Assembly: GCA_010015675.1 (NCBI GenBank)
Contig: ML976990.1
Location: 224,588 to 288,587 of the forward strand
Length of the DNA stretch: 64,000 bases
Source: Byssothecium circinans
Taxonomy: Eukaryota; Ascomycota; Dothideomycetes; Pleosporales; Massarinaceae
Direction of reading: 5' to 3'
Below the pieces are notes generated by a model, which did not search any database, was not told the DNA's origin, and saw only the letters and a program-made list of their open reading frames with translations. Below, in pieces: positions 45,343-54,379 of the stretch (the stretch's first letter is position 1; each line of letters starts with the position of its first letter). Both the position numbers and the translations under genes were made by a program.

Positions 45343-46884
45343 ATGCAGCCGTTAAGATGGACCTGCTCTGCATGCCGGACGCGTGCGCTTCTAAAGAACC
45401 AAGCAGGAGCACGACTACAACGGATCCGACGCAACTATACCCGGCCTGCGTTCGCACCCAAACCCTTACTTGATATCAAGCACATTCGACAGAACCCGGG
45501 GCTCTACGAACAGAACAGCATCGATCGAAATTATGCCGCACACAGCAAGTCCTCATGGCGCATCATCGAGCTACACGAGCAGTGGCTTGCGCTGCAGCAG
45601 AATGCTCGACATCTGCGAGAACGAAACAATCAGCTTCGCGGGAAGCTTGCGAAAGCTAGCTCAAAGTCCGATGTAGAAGCGAGTGGACAAGATAGGGCTG
45701 CCATGATAGATGAGGCGAAGGCGTTGAAGGCGGAAATTGGCATTATTGAAGAGAAGGAAGCCGCATTGCAGGATGAGATGGATACTCTTGCCCAGGACTT
45801 GCCGAACTTGAGCAGTACGCACACACCGGTCGGAGCGGACTTTGAGGTTGTAGAATACATCAACGAGCATCCTGAAGCCGAGCCCTCGCAATCCGACCGA
45901 GTTTGGAGGTCGCATATACACATTGGATCAGAGCTTGGGTTGTTGGATTTTGCAGGTGCGGCACAAACATCGGGCTGGGGATGGTACTTTCTTTTGGGAG
46001 AGGCGGCCATGATGGAGCAAGCGTTGGTACAATATGCTCTCAGCGTGGCAAGGAAGAAGGGCTGGAAGGTGGTTTCACCGCCGTCTTTGGTATACTCACA
46101 CATCGCATCGGCCTGTGGGTTCCAGCCACGAGACCAGAATGGGGAGCAACAGGTTTATGCTATTGAGCAGGCGGAGAAGGACAAGGCGAAACCACAACTG
46201 GCACTTGCTGGGACTGCAGAGATACCGCTGGCAGGAATGAAGGCGAATAAAACTTTTGAGGAGACAGAGTTGCCATTGAAGACTATAGGAGTGTCAAGAT
46301 GCTACCGCGCCGAGGCTGGAGCCCGAGGGATTGACACCAAAGGACTGTATCGCGTGCATGAGTTTACCAAGGTGGAGATGTTCGCCTGGACACTGCCGGA
46401 CAACATCGCTCAAGAGCACTTCACCACTCCGACCGGGTCGAGCTCAGAAGCCATATTTGACGAGATGTTGGCGATACAAAAGGAAATATTACAATCGCTT
46501 GGCCTACATTGCCGGGTTCTTGAGATGCCCACCACAGATCTAGGAGCGAGTGCCACAAGGAAACGAGATATCGAGGCATTCTTCCCATCCCGACGAGAGA
46601 AGGAGGAAGGATGGGGGGAGGTCACGTCTACCTCTATCTGCACCGATTATCAAAGCCGACGTCTGCACACTCGGGTGCGGCTAGGAAAGGCGGGAGGGAG
46701 GTTGGAGTTCCCATACACGCTGAACGGGACGGCCCTGGCTGCTCCTCGCGTCATTGCGGCCATTCTCGAGAACCATTGGAACGAGCGAGACTATTCGGTC
46801 ACAATACCGGAGGTGTTGCGGCCGTTTATGGGAGGTCTTGAAAAGATTCAGGGTCACAAACTGCATGGGACTGGGAGCTATTAA
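45343..46884 (+). CDS. DIA4: mitochondrial seryl-tRNA synthetase
   Basis: Single exon, 513 aa. The first ~40 residues, MQPLRWTCSACRTRALLKNQ onwards, are Arg-rich with no acidic residues, fitting a mitochondrial presequence. The coiled-coil tRNA-binding arm covers about 45-155 (LLDIKHIRQNPGLYEQN; LRERNNQLRGKLAKASS). The class II catalytic core follows, with TAEIPLAG, RCYRAEAGARGIDTKGLYRV then HEFTKVEMF (motif 2), and LEFPYTLNGTALAAPRVIAA (motif 3 with its Arg). It charges tRNA-Ser in mitochondria. The gene symbol follows the yeast mitochondrial enzyme. Compared with cytosolic SerRS it has this presequence and lacks the eukaryotic C-terminal basic extension. Confidence 0.93.
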   Translation: MQPLRWTCSACRTRALLKNQAGARLQRIRRNYTRPAFAPKPLLDIKHIRQNPGLYEQNSIDRNYAAHSKSSWRIIELHEQWLALQQNARHLRERNNQLRGKLAKASSKSDVEASGQDRAAMIDEAKALKAEIGIIEEKEAALQDEMDTLAQDLPNLSSTHTPVGADFEVVEYINEHPEAEPSQSDRVWRSHIHIGSELGLLDFAGAAQTSGWGWYFLLGEAAMMEQALVQYALSVARKKGWKVVSPPSLVYSHIASACGFQPRDQNGEQQVYAIEQAEKDKAKPQLALAGTAEIPLAGMKANKTFEETELPLKTIGVSRCYRAEAGARGIDTKGLYRVHEFTKVEMFAWTLPDNIAQEHFTTPTGSSSEAIFDEMLAIQKEILQSLGLHCRVLEMPTTDLGASATRKRDIEAFFPSRREKEEGWGEVTSTSICTDYQSRRLHTRVRLGKAGGRLEFPYTLNGTALAAPRVIAAILENHWNERDYSVTIPEVLRPFMGGLEKIQGHKLHGTGSY

Positions 46885-47598
46885 AAGTTGGATGTGTCCA
46901 TAGTTATGTTTCATACTCTGTATCTTGACTCGATGGGTCGTTGTAAATATGTTTCCGTCTGCTTCACGTATGAAGACAATCGTGCCTCTTCTCTGGCCGG
47001 CAGACCTCAACACCACAGCTGCACATGCAAGTATCACCAGACCCAGCACCAATCGCTGTGTGGCCATGCCTCAGTCGCCTTCGAGGCTGACTCGTCGCTT
47101 GGCTCGGATATCGCCGGCCATTGGATCGTGTTGTTTCAAGCCCTGCAGAGAGCGGCATCCAGGCATCCCCACTCAGCAAGCTTCATGCGGGCAACGCGCC
47201 CATCCCTGAGAGCACTCGCCACAGCCACTGCTCTCTTCTCCCCAGAGTCTGTTGAAACGTCGCCCACACCTGCTCGAGACGGCGAACAGTGAAGACGACC
47301 CGTTGCAAGTCAAAAAATCACGACACGATAGCGATTAGAGTCAACCGAGGCGGGGTGAGACGGCGGGCACTCCCAGCCTCCGTGCCCTCACCATCCCGAC
47401 TGCTGCATCTCGACCTGCATTGCGCGGGAACAACAACGCAGCCACGCTCTTTTCAACGCGCCCTCGCTGTGCGGCCCTCCTCCAGCCATTCACAATTCGT
47501 CGCAAACCATCTCAGTGCGCTTTGCGGATACCGACACGCACACTGACTCCGCCCTCGTTATTACTCCTCGAAGAGCTGGAATTGAACAATAGCTGCGC
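46885..47598. other. intergenic
   Basis: 3' end of SerRS and promoter of the BTB gene. Open frames on both strands (for example 46681-47067 minus, overlapping the SerRS 3' end) have no support beyond being open. Confidence 0.5.
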
Positions 47599-49117
47599 AT
47601 GGTTTCCTACCCCGACTCGCAAGGCGCAGAGCGCGCTCTCACCATCCGCCGCCCGCCGTCGGTCACGTCTCACTCCTCCCGCGCGTCTACTGCACGACGA
47701 CACCGCCCGCACCGCTCGCATTTCGGGGGCTCGTCGTACCAGCCACAGAACGAGTTTCCCATCTTCACGCACACGGGTGATGTCGAGATTATCATTGCGA
47801 ACGGGAGGAAAGAGCAGAGATATCTCCTACACAAGCTGATTTTGGCGCAATGCTCGGGCTTCTTTGAGGCGGGATTGAGCGAAGAGTGGGCGAGCGCTGG
47901 GGAGGGGAGTTCACAGGGTGCCAGTTCGGCTGCACTTGCGAGGATACCGCCAGGGGCGCCACAGGAGAAGAAGAGATGGAAATATGAGCTGGACTGGGGG
48001 AAGGACGACGAGATACCCATGCTGATACAGAAGGTTAGTATGAGATGAAGCGGAATGTGACTGCGTGCTGACAGTAGCATAGAAGGCACAGGCGACCTTG
48101 TTCGGAGGCGATTCAACCCCGCCTTCACAACCACCGGCTCCGCGTAACAAACCTCCGCCTCCACAAGCAGGCTTCTTCAGAAGTATGGCGAACTTCTCAT
48201 CCCTCCACGTACCTGCGACGCAGAACGACCCCGATGACGACACCTTTCGCGACTACGATAACCTATTCCGTGTCTTTTACAACTACCCTCCTGCGCTAGA
48301 TCCTATAAATATTGCCAATGCGTATGTGGAATGTAAATCGCTGATACAATTGGGGGACATGTACGACGCGCTGGAGGTCATTGGACCGCGGGTAGACCAT
48401 CACCTCCTGCGATTTCAAGGACGGTTATGGAAGCAAATAGCCAAGTACCCACCCAGTTATCTCAAGCTCGGCTACATGGCGCGGAGTAAGGCCATCTTTT
48501 CGGAAGCAATGGTGCACGTAGTAGGGCAATGGCCACTAGGCATTAACCAGTTACGTGGGCAGGTCGCGGAATCAGTATTGGAGTTGATCGAGGACAAGGT
48601 TGATGAGATGGATGAGCTGAAGGCCAAGATTGAGGTGAAGCTGTTCAGATTAACCCTCACGACCAGCAGAGGAGAGCGCGTGACGCCATCGAACAATTGG
48701 CTGGAATGGATGGCGGTATCGTTATTCCGGCAGTGGTTGGCAGAAAACACAACACCACCCCCGGCACCGATTTTGAAATCTCCTCGACAGCCGTCATCGC
48801 GAAATGGCGAGTCAGCACCGCTACCGCCTCCGCCACCCTTCAATACCGGTCGCATCTTTAGGTTGCTCGGTCAAGGCGGCTCGAGCTATCTGGGGCACGA
48901 TGAGTGCAAGCGCTTTCTCAAGCTGAGCCCGGAACACTACAACCGCGATAACCTCAAGCGCTTTGAGCGACGAATAGAGGAGGTGAAAAACAAAGCCAAA
49001 GATCTCGTCAAGCCGTTGATGAGGAACTTTCTAGAGCTTGATTTGAGAGAGGGTGGTCTGCCGTATCTGACCTGCACAAGGATAGACGTGCAAGAGTTTC
49101 CCTGGGATGAGGTATGA
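47599..49117 (+). CDS. BTB/POZ-domain protein
   Basis: Exons 47599-48033 and 48083-49117 join over a 49-bp intron (gttagt...catag), giving 489 aa. After a Ser/Arg-rich leader, the BTB core reads FTHTGDVEIIIANGRKEQRY then LLHKLILAQCSGFFEAGLSE (about residues 55-97). An insertion rich in Gly/Ala/Pro interrupts the BTB fold before IPMLIQKKAQATLFGG. The second exon has a BTB-BACK-like helical part: FRDYDNLFRVFYNYPPALDP, IANAYVECKSLIQLGDMYDA. Fungal BTB proteins of this form are common but mostly uncharacterised; many act as adaptors for Cul3 ubiquitin ligases. The function here is unknown. Confidence 0.86.
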
Positions 49118-50075
49118 GATTCAGAGTATCAGTTATGATTTCAGTCAGGAGGAATATGGCGCAAGAGCATGGAGCATTCCGCATTGTTGGATTTTCTTTT
49201 TTCCTTTTGGCGCCTGATACCCTATGATGTAGTCATGTTTGACGGTCATTTACACGCGGATATTCCGCTTTTAGGACGCGAGCATGAAGGAAGAGAACGT
49301 TATGATAATACACGGACTAAGGGGACGTGCTGGTCATGCCTCTTCGAGGTTCTGCCTCATGTAGGAATCTATGAGTATCAATAATATCTATGTCGACGTT
49401 CAGAACTTGTTGTATTACGATGGTTTCGACGACTTGGAACTGCGTCTTTTTGAGTTCAACGTGTGGTTTGTTGACGAATTATATTCACACCTCCAGATAA
49501 CGATGATGACTTTATCATCTCGATACGTCTACGCCACCGGCAAGGCGCATTACTCCTGGCTGGTACATCAGCCAGCAGAACACAACATGGGTCATGGTTG
49601 ATTTGTTCACCAGAGAAGCACGGACAGAGATGAACCAACAACTTCGGAACCGGTGGGGGTCGTGTCTCGTGTGAGACGCCTGAGTTGCGAAACAGAAATG
49701 GTCAAAGAGTCATACTAGACTATAGCAGAAACATTTCATCATGTCGCAAACTCCGGAAAGTTTTTCCTGGGGTTTGACACTAACTATAGGCTTTTTATTC
49801 CTTTGGAGGATACAGGCTTCCTGGATGGCAAATGGTAGTTTAGGTGGAGGTGAGGAGAGTAAAAAAATCTTCCAATATAATTCCAAGGATATAGTTTGGA
49901 TTATCGATGAGATTGCGCCTGGGGCTGCACTCATTTCTAGAGTCGTATTTGGAGGCATAACACTATGGTTTGAAAGCCCACGCACTTTCTCACCCCCTTC
50001 ACGCAAAGCTAATTTTAAAAAATAAAAATTTAGAAAGGAGTGAGAAAGCGCTCACCTTCTTAAGCCTAAAACTGT
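49118..50075. other. left part of AT-rich gene-poor island
   Basis: The sequence becomes AT-rich with no recognised gene. Short open frames at 49371-49601 and 49741-50025 (+) lack motifs. A hairpin-forming inverted repeat lies at 49980-50052 (listed separately). Confidence 0.5.
49980..50052. repeat. imperfect inverted repeat (hairpin)
   Basis: The arm gcactttctcacccccttc on the left pairs with gaaaggagtgagaaagcgc on the right (about 17 of 19 positions allowing one mismatch and wobble). The arms surround an A/T-rich loop of about 30 nt. It sits ~25 bp before repeat copy A. It could be the end of a small non-autonomous element. Confidence 0.5.
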
Positions 50076-50210
50076 AGAAAACTCTGCTAGACTTTTACTA
50101 TATAGCTATACAGTTCCTAGTTTTGGAGTAAGTACCTTGCCTAAGTAGCGATTATACTCCTATACGTGGCAGCTAAAGATTAGGTTTAAAAAAGACTAGA
50201 AAGAAACTAA
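50076..50210 (+). repeat. ~135-bp repeat, copy A, RIP-like degraded
   Basis: This copy aligns along its length with 51011-51145; both contain cagttcct.gttttggag and ttgcctaagtagcgatt. At most differing sites copy A has T where B has C, or A where B has G, often turning CA/TG into TA. That is the trace left by repeat-induced point mutation in Pezizomycotina. Confidence 0.65.
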
Positions 50211-51010
50211 CTTAACTCCTCTTGTACTAAATAGCTCTAAAGTTCTTTGGCTTATATAGCTTTAGCGTTGTGCTTCAAATTTACCCAAACCTTTTGCTTT
50301 AGCTTGGCAAACGTCCTAGTAAAGACGTTGTCTGTGTTCTGGTCTAGCCCTTCGTGACATGGAGTCCTTGGATGTCAAGCTACCAGTGTGTCGATGAGTG
50401 ATACATCAAGTTCCCCATCTGCTTTTCACTTCTTATCACCATCCTCTACTTCTATCTCCTTCTTATTCTTCTTATTCTCCTCCTCTCTGATCTGATGGAC
50501 TTCCATTACAGCCTTGCCAAGTGAATTTTTGCCAGGCCACTCCTCGCCCATTAACGTCTTTGCCTTCGACAATGTTAACCCGCATCCCCAAACAGTATCG
50601 GAGGAGGCCTCCACGATCTCACGATTTCCAGTCTTGAGGAGTTCGGCTCGGAGTGGAGTGGCTTTGTCGGAAACAGTAAACTTTAGAACCGTAGCCTCTA
50701 GTACGACCTTGTACGTGACTGCGCGACGATATTAGCTATGTCATTTTCAGTATATAAGACGCTGCTTTACCTTTGCTCCATTGTTCAGCGTCGAAAGGAG
50801 TAACTTTCTTGCCGAGGGCCTTGTGTTCTGTTGCTGTTGATGCCATCATAATTTTGTCACAGCTCTCCTGCTGGATGTGAGCTGCCCGACATGGTTATAT
50901 TTGCTGACTGAACTCACAGCGTCCTTGAATAGAGCTGCTTTGGCGAAGTTGAAGAACTGCGCACTACAGAGCTACAATTTTTTAATAAAAAATGTTTTTT
51001 TTTTTTTTTT

Positions 51011-51145
51011 GGAAAACTTTACCAGACTTTTGACACATGGTCATACAGTTCCTGGTTTTGGAGCAAGTGCGTTGCCTAAGTAGCGATTGCAGACTTATAC
51101 GGAACAGTTGAATGTCAGGTTTGAGAAGAGACCGGAGAGAAACTG
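51011..51145 (+). repeat. ~135-bp repeat, copy B
   Basis: The less mutated partner of copy A (50076-50210), same orientation. It keeps more C and G, so it is closer to the ancestral sequence. It ends near a B-box-like motif followed by a long T run. Confidence 0.65.
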
Positions 51146-51171
51146 TATGAAGTTTGAGTCCTGCTCAAGTC

Positions 51172-51196
51172 CTTTTTTTTTTTTTTTTTTTTTTTT
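51172..51196. repeat. poly-T tract
   Basis: An uninterrupted T run of over 20 bases. On the plus strand it follows a B-box-like motif, so it may be a pol III terminator or the tail of an inserted element. Confidence 0.8.
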
Positions 51197-51300
51197 CGTC
51201 CTTTGAATTATTTCACATTTCGTCCAAAAAGTTGGCGATGGTGCTCAAGTGGAGCAGAACTTGCTCCCGTCCATAGTGAGGATGGTCTCGTTTTGAATCG

Positions 51301-53003
51301 GGCCTTTCGTATTCTCGGGCTGTGATGGCCCCTGAGCCACTTCGCGGTGGTACCTTAGGACTCGGGAGGTTGTACCGGTTGGAGTCAGTATGGGTGACGC
51401 AGCTCGGCGCCTCTTGGAGGCACGGAATGATCGGTCCGGTGTCACCGACAGTCGTCGGCGACCCTACCACGAATGGAGTCGTCGTGTGCTTTTTGGTGTC
51501 GTGGTACCTAGGTACGGCTCCCTGTGGGCAATATGGCAGTTGTTTTGATGTTTGTAGGGGCGTCGAATATAAGCTAGAGATATCAAATGAAATGTCTCTC
51601 GTACAGTAAAGAAAGTTGGCACGCCATGGTAATGCAGAATTTTGAAGGTAGCTTTTTGATTTCGATAATTTGTATAGCTTCGCCAGAGTCCTATAGATAA
51701 ACTTTACAACGAGTACTGCCGGCTTTTTCATCCCCGCGAGAGGGGATATCATCCTCCATACGAAGGCTAGCACGCAGGCTAATTCACACTAAGGACCGTA
51801 AAAAAGATCATGCACTTCCTGGACGTTTCGAGGATTGGATAGCTGGTGGGTGAGGAGGAAGAACCCGTTGCTGAACAGCTGTTCGCGTACTTCCGAGACT
51901 ACTCCAAACTCCGGATCTAGAGATCTGGGGATGCCCCTCATTTTCCGTGAGGCGGCGGAACTCGGGTCACCAACACCCCGCGACCGAGCCCACCGCTACT
52001 GATTCGAGCGCCTCGGGACCTCATAGCAGTCGGAACAGTCTTTTTTCCTTGTTAGTGGGACCGGATATCGTTTCGCAAGCCTCCACTTCCCCATTTTTTC
52101 GCGCGATCAGATTTCGCATTGTCAGAGGCTTGGGAAAGTTGCGCTCAAAAAGGTACAATTTAATCATCGCCGCACATGGATATTTAGATAGCTAATACGA
52201 CATCTTCTTGAAGGCTTTCAACCTTTGTGTACCCTTCTCAGGATACTTTTCTCCTATTCCCCTGTACCAGTGCGAGGGCGGCCACTTGCTGCCGTGTTGT
52301 CTTGATGGATGTACTAAGTGACAGCTATGCCAATACGACATCGAGCTTGAGACGGATCGCGAGAGGCTGCCGCGGCGAAATCTGCAACAGAACTTGGGCA
52401 CATAATAACGCAAGTGTTGTTGCAGCGCTCTTTGTCTGAGTTCCCATCAGTGAAGCGGTTCCCTCTTCTCCAGAATGACGAAGTGCGCAAAACCGAACGA
52501 CCGCATCAATAATACAACCAATATACAACCTCACGACTTGCCCGTATCGCGCATATGCATTCCACCATTGTACTATGCATCAGAGACCCGAGTAGACGGC
52601 AGAAATTGAGAATGCGGGAAGTGATGAGATTGGAATTCTTGTTGCAATTGCGGTTGCGCTTGCAGAAGAGACGGGACACGTCTTTGCATACGCGCTCGCA
52701 GTGTTGAAAAAGCCGTCAGTACTCGTTGTAAAGCTTGGTGTCAAAACTCTGGCAGAGCTATGCAAAGTATTCTGCAGGCTGGAAGCTATCTGCTTTTCGC
52801 GGTGCTGGCTTCCACGTTCCATGTTCACACGGAAGGTTATGCTTATACAGTCTTGGAAGGGATGGACTTGACGTTTCATGGTCGTCGCCACCGCGTGCGG
52901 GCCCCATTGCGCGCTGTCCGCCTGTTGCCTGCCAACAAAATCAGGATTGCGTTTGCCTCCCTCCCGCCCCAGCCCCATTACTCCACCCGACACCATAGTA
53001 GCC
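51301..53003. other. gene-poor island, middle part
   Basis: An open minus-strand frame of 186 codons (51213-51773) overlaps the NADAR N-terminal piece in another frame and has no motif. Nothing else recognised until the U6 promoter. Confidence 0.45.
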
Positions 53004-53014
53004 TATATATATTT
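53004..53014 (+). promoter_or_regulatory. TATA box of the U6 snRNA gene
   Basis: tatatatattt is centred about 25 bp before the U6 5' end, the usual position in fungal pol III U6 promoters. Confidence 0.8.
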
Positions 53015-53033
53015 GATTATCCTCCTCTCTTTT

Positions 53034-53135
53034 GTCTTCGGACATTTGGTCAATTTGAAACGATACAGAGAAGATTAGCATGGCCCCTGCACTAAGGATG
53101 ACACGCTCAATCAAAGAGAAGCTACCATTTTTTTT
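53034..53135 (+). ncRNA. U6 spliceosomal snRNA
   Basis: The sequence from gtcttcggacatttgg matches the conserved U6 order: 5' stem-loop, cgatacagagaagattagca with the ACAGAGA box, tggcccctgcactaaggatg with the U4-pairing and AGC-triad region, then acacgctcaatcaaagagaa of the internal stem-loop side, and gctacca followed by a run of eight T. It is uninterrupted; the mRNA-type intron found in the U6 gene of some fungi is absent. Transcription by RNA polymerase III is inferred from the TATA box, terminator and a downstream B-box-like site. This is the only complete copy in the window. U6 forms the catalytic centre of the spliceosome with U2. Confidence 0.95.
53128..53135 (+). terminator. RNA polymerase III terminator of U6
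   Basis: Eight consecutive T directly after gctacca, the normal end of a U6 gene. Confidence 0.85.
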
Positions 53136-53178
53136 CGCCCTTTTCTTTTGTCTGCTGACTCAGCAATATTCCAGTGTG

Positions 53179-53189
53179 AGTTCGAATCG
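53179..53189 (+). promoter_or_regulatory. B-box-like TFIIIC site downstream of U6
   Basis: agttcgaatcg agrees with the tRNA B-box consensus GGTTCGANTCC at 9 of 11 positions and lies 44 bp after the terminator. In budding yeast the U6 gene has a B box downstream of its terminator; the same arrangement here is plausible. No tRNA A box or cloverleaf is found around it. Confidence 0.6.
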
Positions 53190-53270
53190 TCCAAGCGGCC
53201 TTTTTTTGGGGGGTTTTTGCACACAAAGTAGAAATTTACTCGGGAGACAGAGGGCTGAGTCTTAGACAGC

Positions 53271-53348
53271 CAAAAGAAAAGGGCGAAAAAATTGGTAGCT
53301 TCTCTTTGATTGAGCGTGTCATCCTTAGTGCAGGGGCCATGCTAATCT
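53271..53348 (-). repeat. inverted partial copy of U6 and its 3' flank
   Basis: Read on the minus strand it runs agattagcatggcccctgca onward to gctacca, then a shorter T run, then cgcccttttcttttg, exactly the 3' flank of the full gene. It pairs with 53072-53150, leaving a spacer of about 120 bp. It lacks the U6 5' part including most of the ACAGAGA box and has no TATA box, so it is not a functional gene. Confidence 0.9.
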
Positions 53349-53665
53349 GGGGCCGTGGGTGGTCTCTCTCGCGAGAATCGCTTCCATAGGTTGACTCCAA
53401 TTTCTACCTTTCATGTAAGCATAATTGGAAAGGGGGAACAGACGTTTTCTTTTAGGGTGCCTAATCAGCCTAGGAGCCGATCAAAATTGCGAGTGTTCTT
53501 AACTGTTTTGGGGATCTAAAGCAGTGAGCTATACGCGGTATGAGGATAGTTTTCGAGGGTCTAGAAAGGTCAGAAATTGTCTCTGAATAGGAATATATTG
53601 CTTTGATCTGTACTTTCTTCCTCGTACACCCCTGAGGAGGATGGTGTACAATGAAAATCACCGCT
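53349..53665. other. island sequence, nothing recognised
   Basis: No gene or RNA seen after the inverted U6 copy. Confidence 0.5.
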
Positions 53666-54327
53666 TCACGAAGCATGTTCCCGAGAGAACTCTGACAACG
53701 ATCCACAGGCTAGTAAGGGTCTTGGATTTCTCCTAACCGCTGTACCAGCAACTGTTTTGAGACAGCAGCAGCGCCATGCCCTAACCCTGTGAAGGGTAGT
53801 GAGCAGTGGTACTGAAGCGGAACTTACCATGTTAAGAAACGCCCCGGAAGTGTTTCCATGCAGTTCTGGTTCATGTAATTGAGCGATGGTACGAGAATTA
53901 CCTATATCGCATCTGCTAGGTCCAAATAAACATAGAAAAGGAAAGTTTAACTCACTCCTTAACTGTCTCACCCAACAGGGTCCGCCATTCCTCCCCAACG
54001 TCCAGCGGGTGCTGAGTATACCCACAGATATTACGACCAATCTTCTTATTCGCTGGATACCAGCGATGCGGTCGTAACTCCTCAGTATCCAAACCCTCGA
54101 GCCAGTCGACGAGGCGGTTCACGCGACATATTCCCTTCGTTGGATCACCCTCCATCTCTACCCAGACACGACTTTCCTCTTGGTTGGCTTTGAGAATACC
54201 AGAAATCTCTACTTCGACAGAGCTCCGAGAGAGCTCCTGACACATAATCTACATCGCCAATAGGCTCGGGGAAGTCTCTCTCAAAGGAAGCGCCGAAGCG
54301 CTTCCCGCAGGAGAGACTATCCAACAG
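53666..54327 (-). pseudogene. unrecognised, apparently broken gene
   Basis: A protein-like segment at 54245-53956 reads ESRVWVEMEGDPTKGICRVN and RLVDWLEGLDTEELRPHRWY, ending at a gtgagt donor; a 43-bp intron leads in frame to CDIGNSRTIAQLHEPELHGN and SGAFLNM with another gtaagt donor at 53827. The next coding-like piece, GHGAAAVSKQLLVQRLGEIQ, begins after a cacag acceptor but in the wrong phase. On the upstream side the reading also changes frame near 54240 (ERDFPEPIGDVDYV to CQELSRSS). Splice sites and amino-acid composition suggest a former gene; I cannot name the family. Confidence 0.4.
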
Positions 54328-54358
54328 CGATATAGAGAAGATTAGCATGGCCCCTGCA
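54328..54358 (+). repeat. third U6 fragment
   Basis: 31 bases, from cgatatagagaagattagca to tggcccctgca, match U6 positions around the ACAGAGA box with one C-to-T change (acagag to atagag). Matching stops abruptly at both ends. It lies 1.2 kb from the complete gene, in the same orientation. Confidence 0.8.
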
Positions 54359-54379
54359 AGTGGTGCTTTCACTCGTTGG

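Larger units (their letters stand above)
50963..51243 (+). mobile_element. putative short insertion carrying repeat copy B
   Basis: Between the two NADAR pieces lies a segment with a T run at 50997-51010, repeat copy B at 51011-51145, a tRNA B-box-like agtttgagtcc at about 51149-51159 and a T run of over 20 at 51172-51196. A pol III-type internal promoter plus T-run is what a SINE-like element would show, and the order is compatible with one inserted in plus orientation. I could not find clear target-site duplications. Exact borders are inferred from where the NADAR reading breaks. Confidence 0.4.
50426..51300 (-). pseudogene. NADAR-domain (YbiA-like) gene interrupted by a repeat
   Basis: Exons on the minus strand at about 50962-50918, 50867-50771 and 50718-50426 join over 50- and 52-bp introns with good borders. 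They read AQFFNFAKAALFKDA, then ESCDKIMMASTATEHKALGK, then VTYKVVLEATVLKF, RAELLKTGNREIVEASSDTV and WPGKNSLGKAVMEVHQIREE. This is the C-terminal two thirds of a NADAR/DUF1768 fold. A missing N-terminal piece, TILTMDGSKFCST, occurs on the same strand at about 51244-51290, so the coding region appears split by ~280 bp that contain repeat copy B and two A/T runs. No consensus intron spans the gap. NADAR proteins hydrolyse N-glycosidic bonds in riboflavin precursors or ADP-ribosyl adducts. The C-terminus is a Lys/Glu-rich tail. I regard it as probably broken. Confidence 0.6.

Noticed and set aside
46681..47067. Minus-strand frame starting with a hydrophobic segment
   Set aside because: It overlaps the 3' end of the SerRS gene antisense; only the first 20 residues look membrane-like and nothing else supports it.
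51213..51773. 186-codon minus-strand frame in the island
   Set aside because: It overlaps the NADAR N-terminal piece in another frame, shows no motif and sits in repeat-rich DNA.
53151..53210. Possible tRNA around the ttcgaatc motif
   Set aside because: A T-arm-like motif is present but no A box, proper anticodon loop or acceptor stem could be drawn; better read as a U6 B box.
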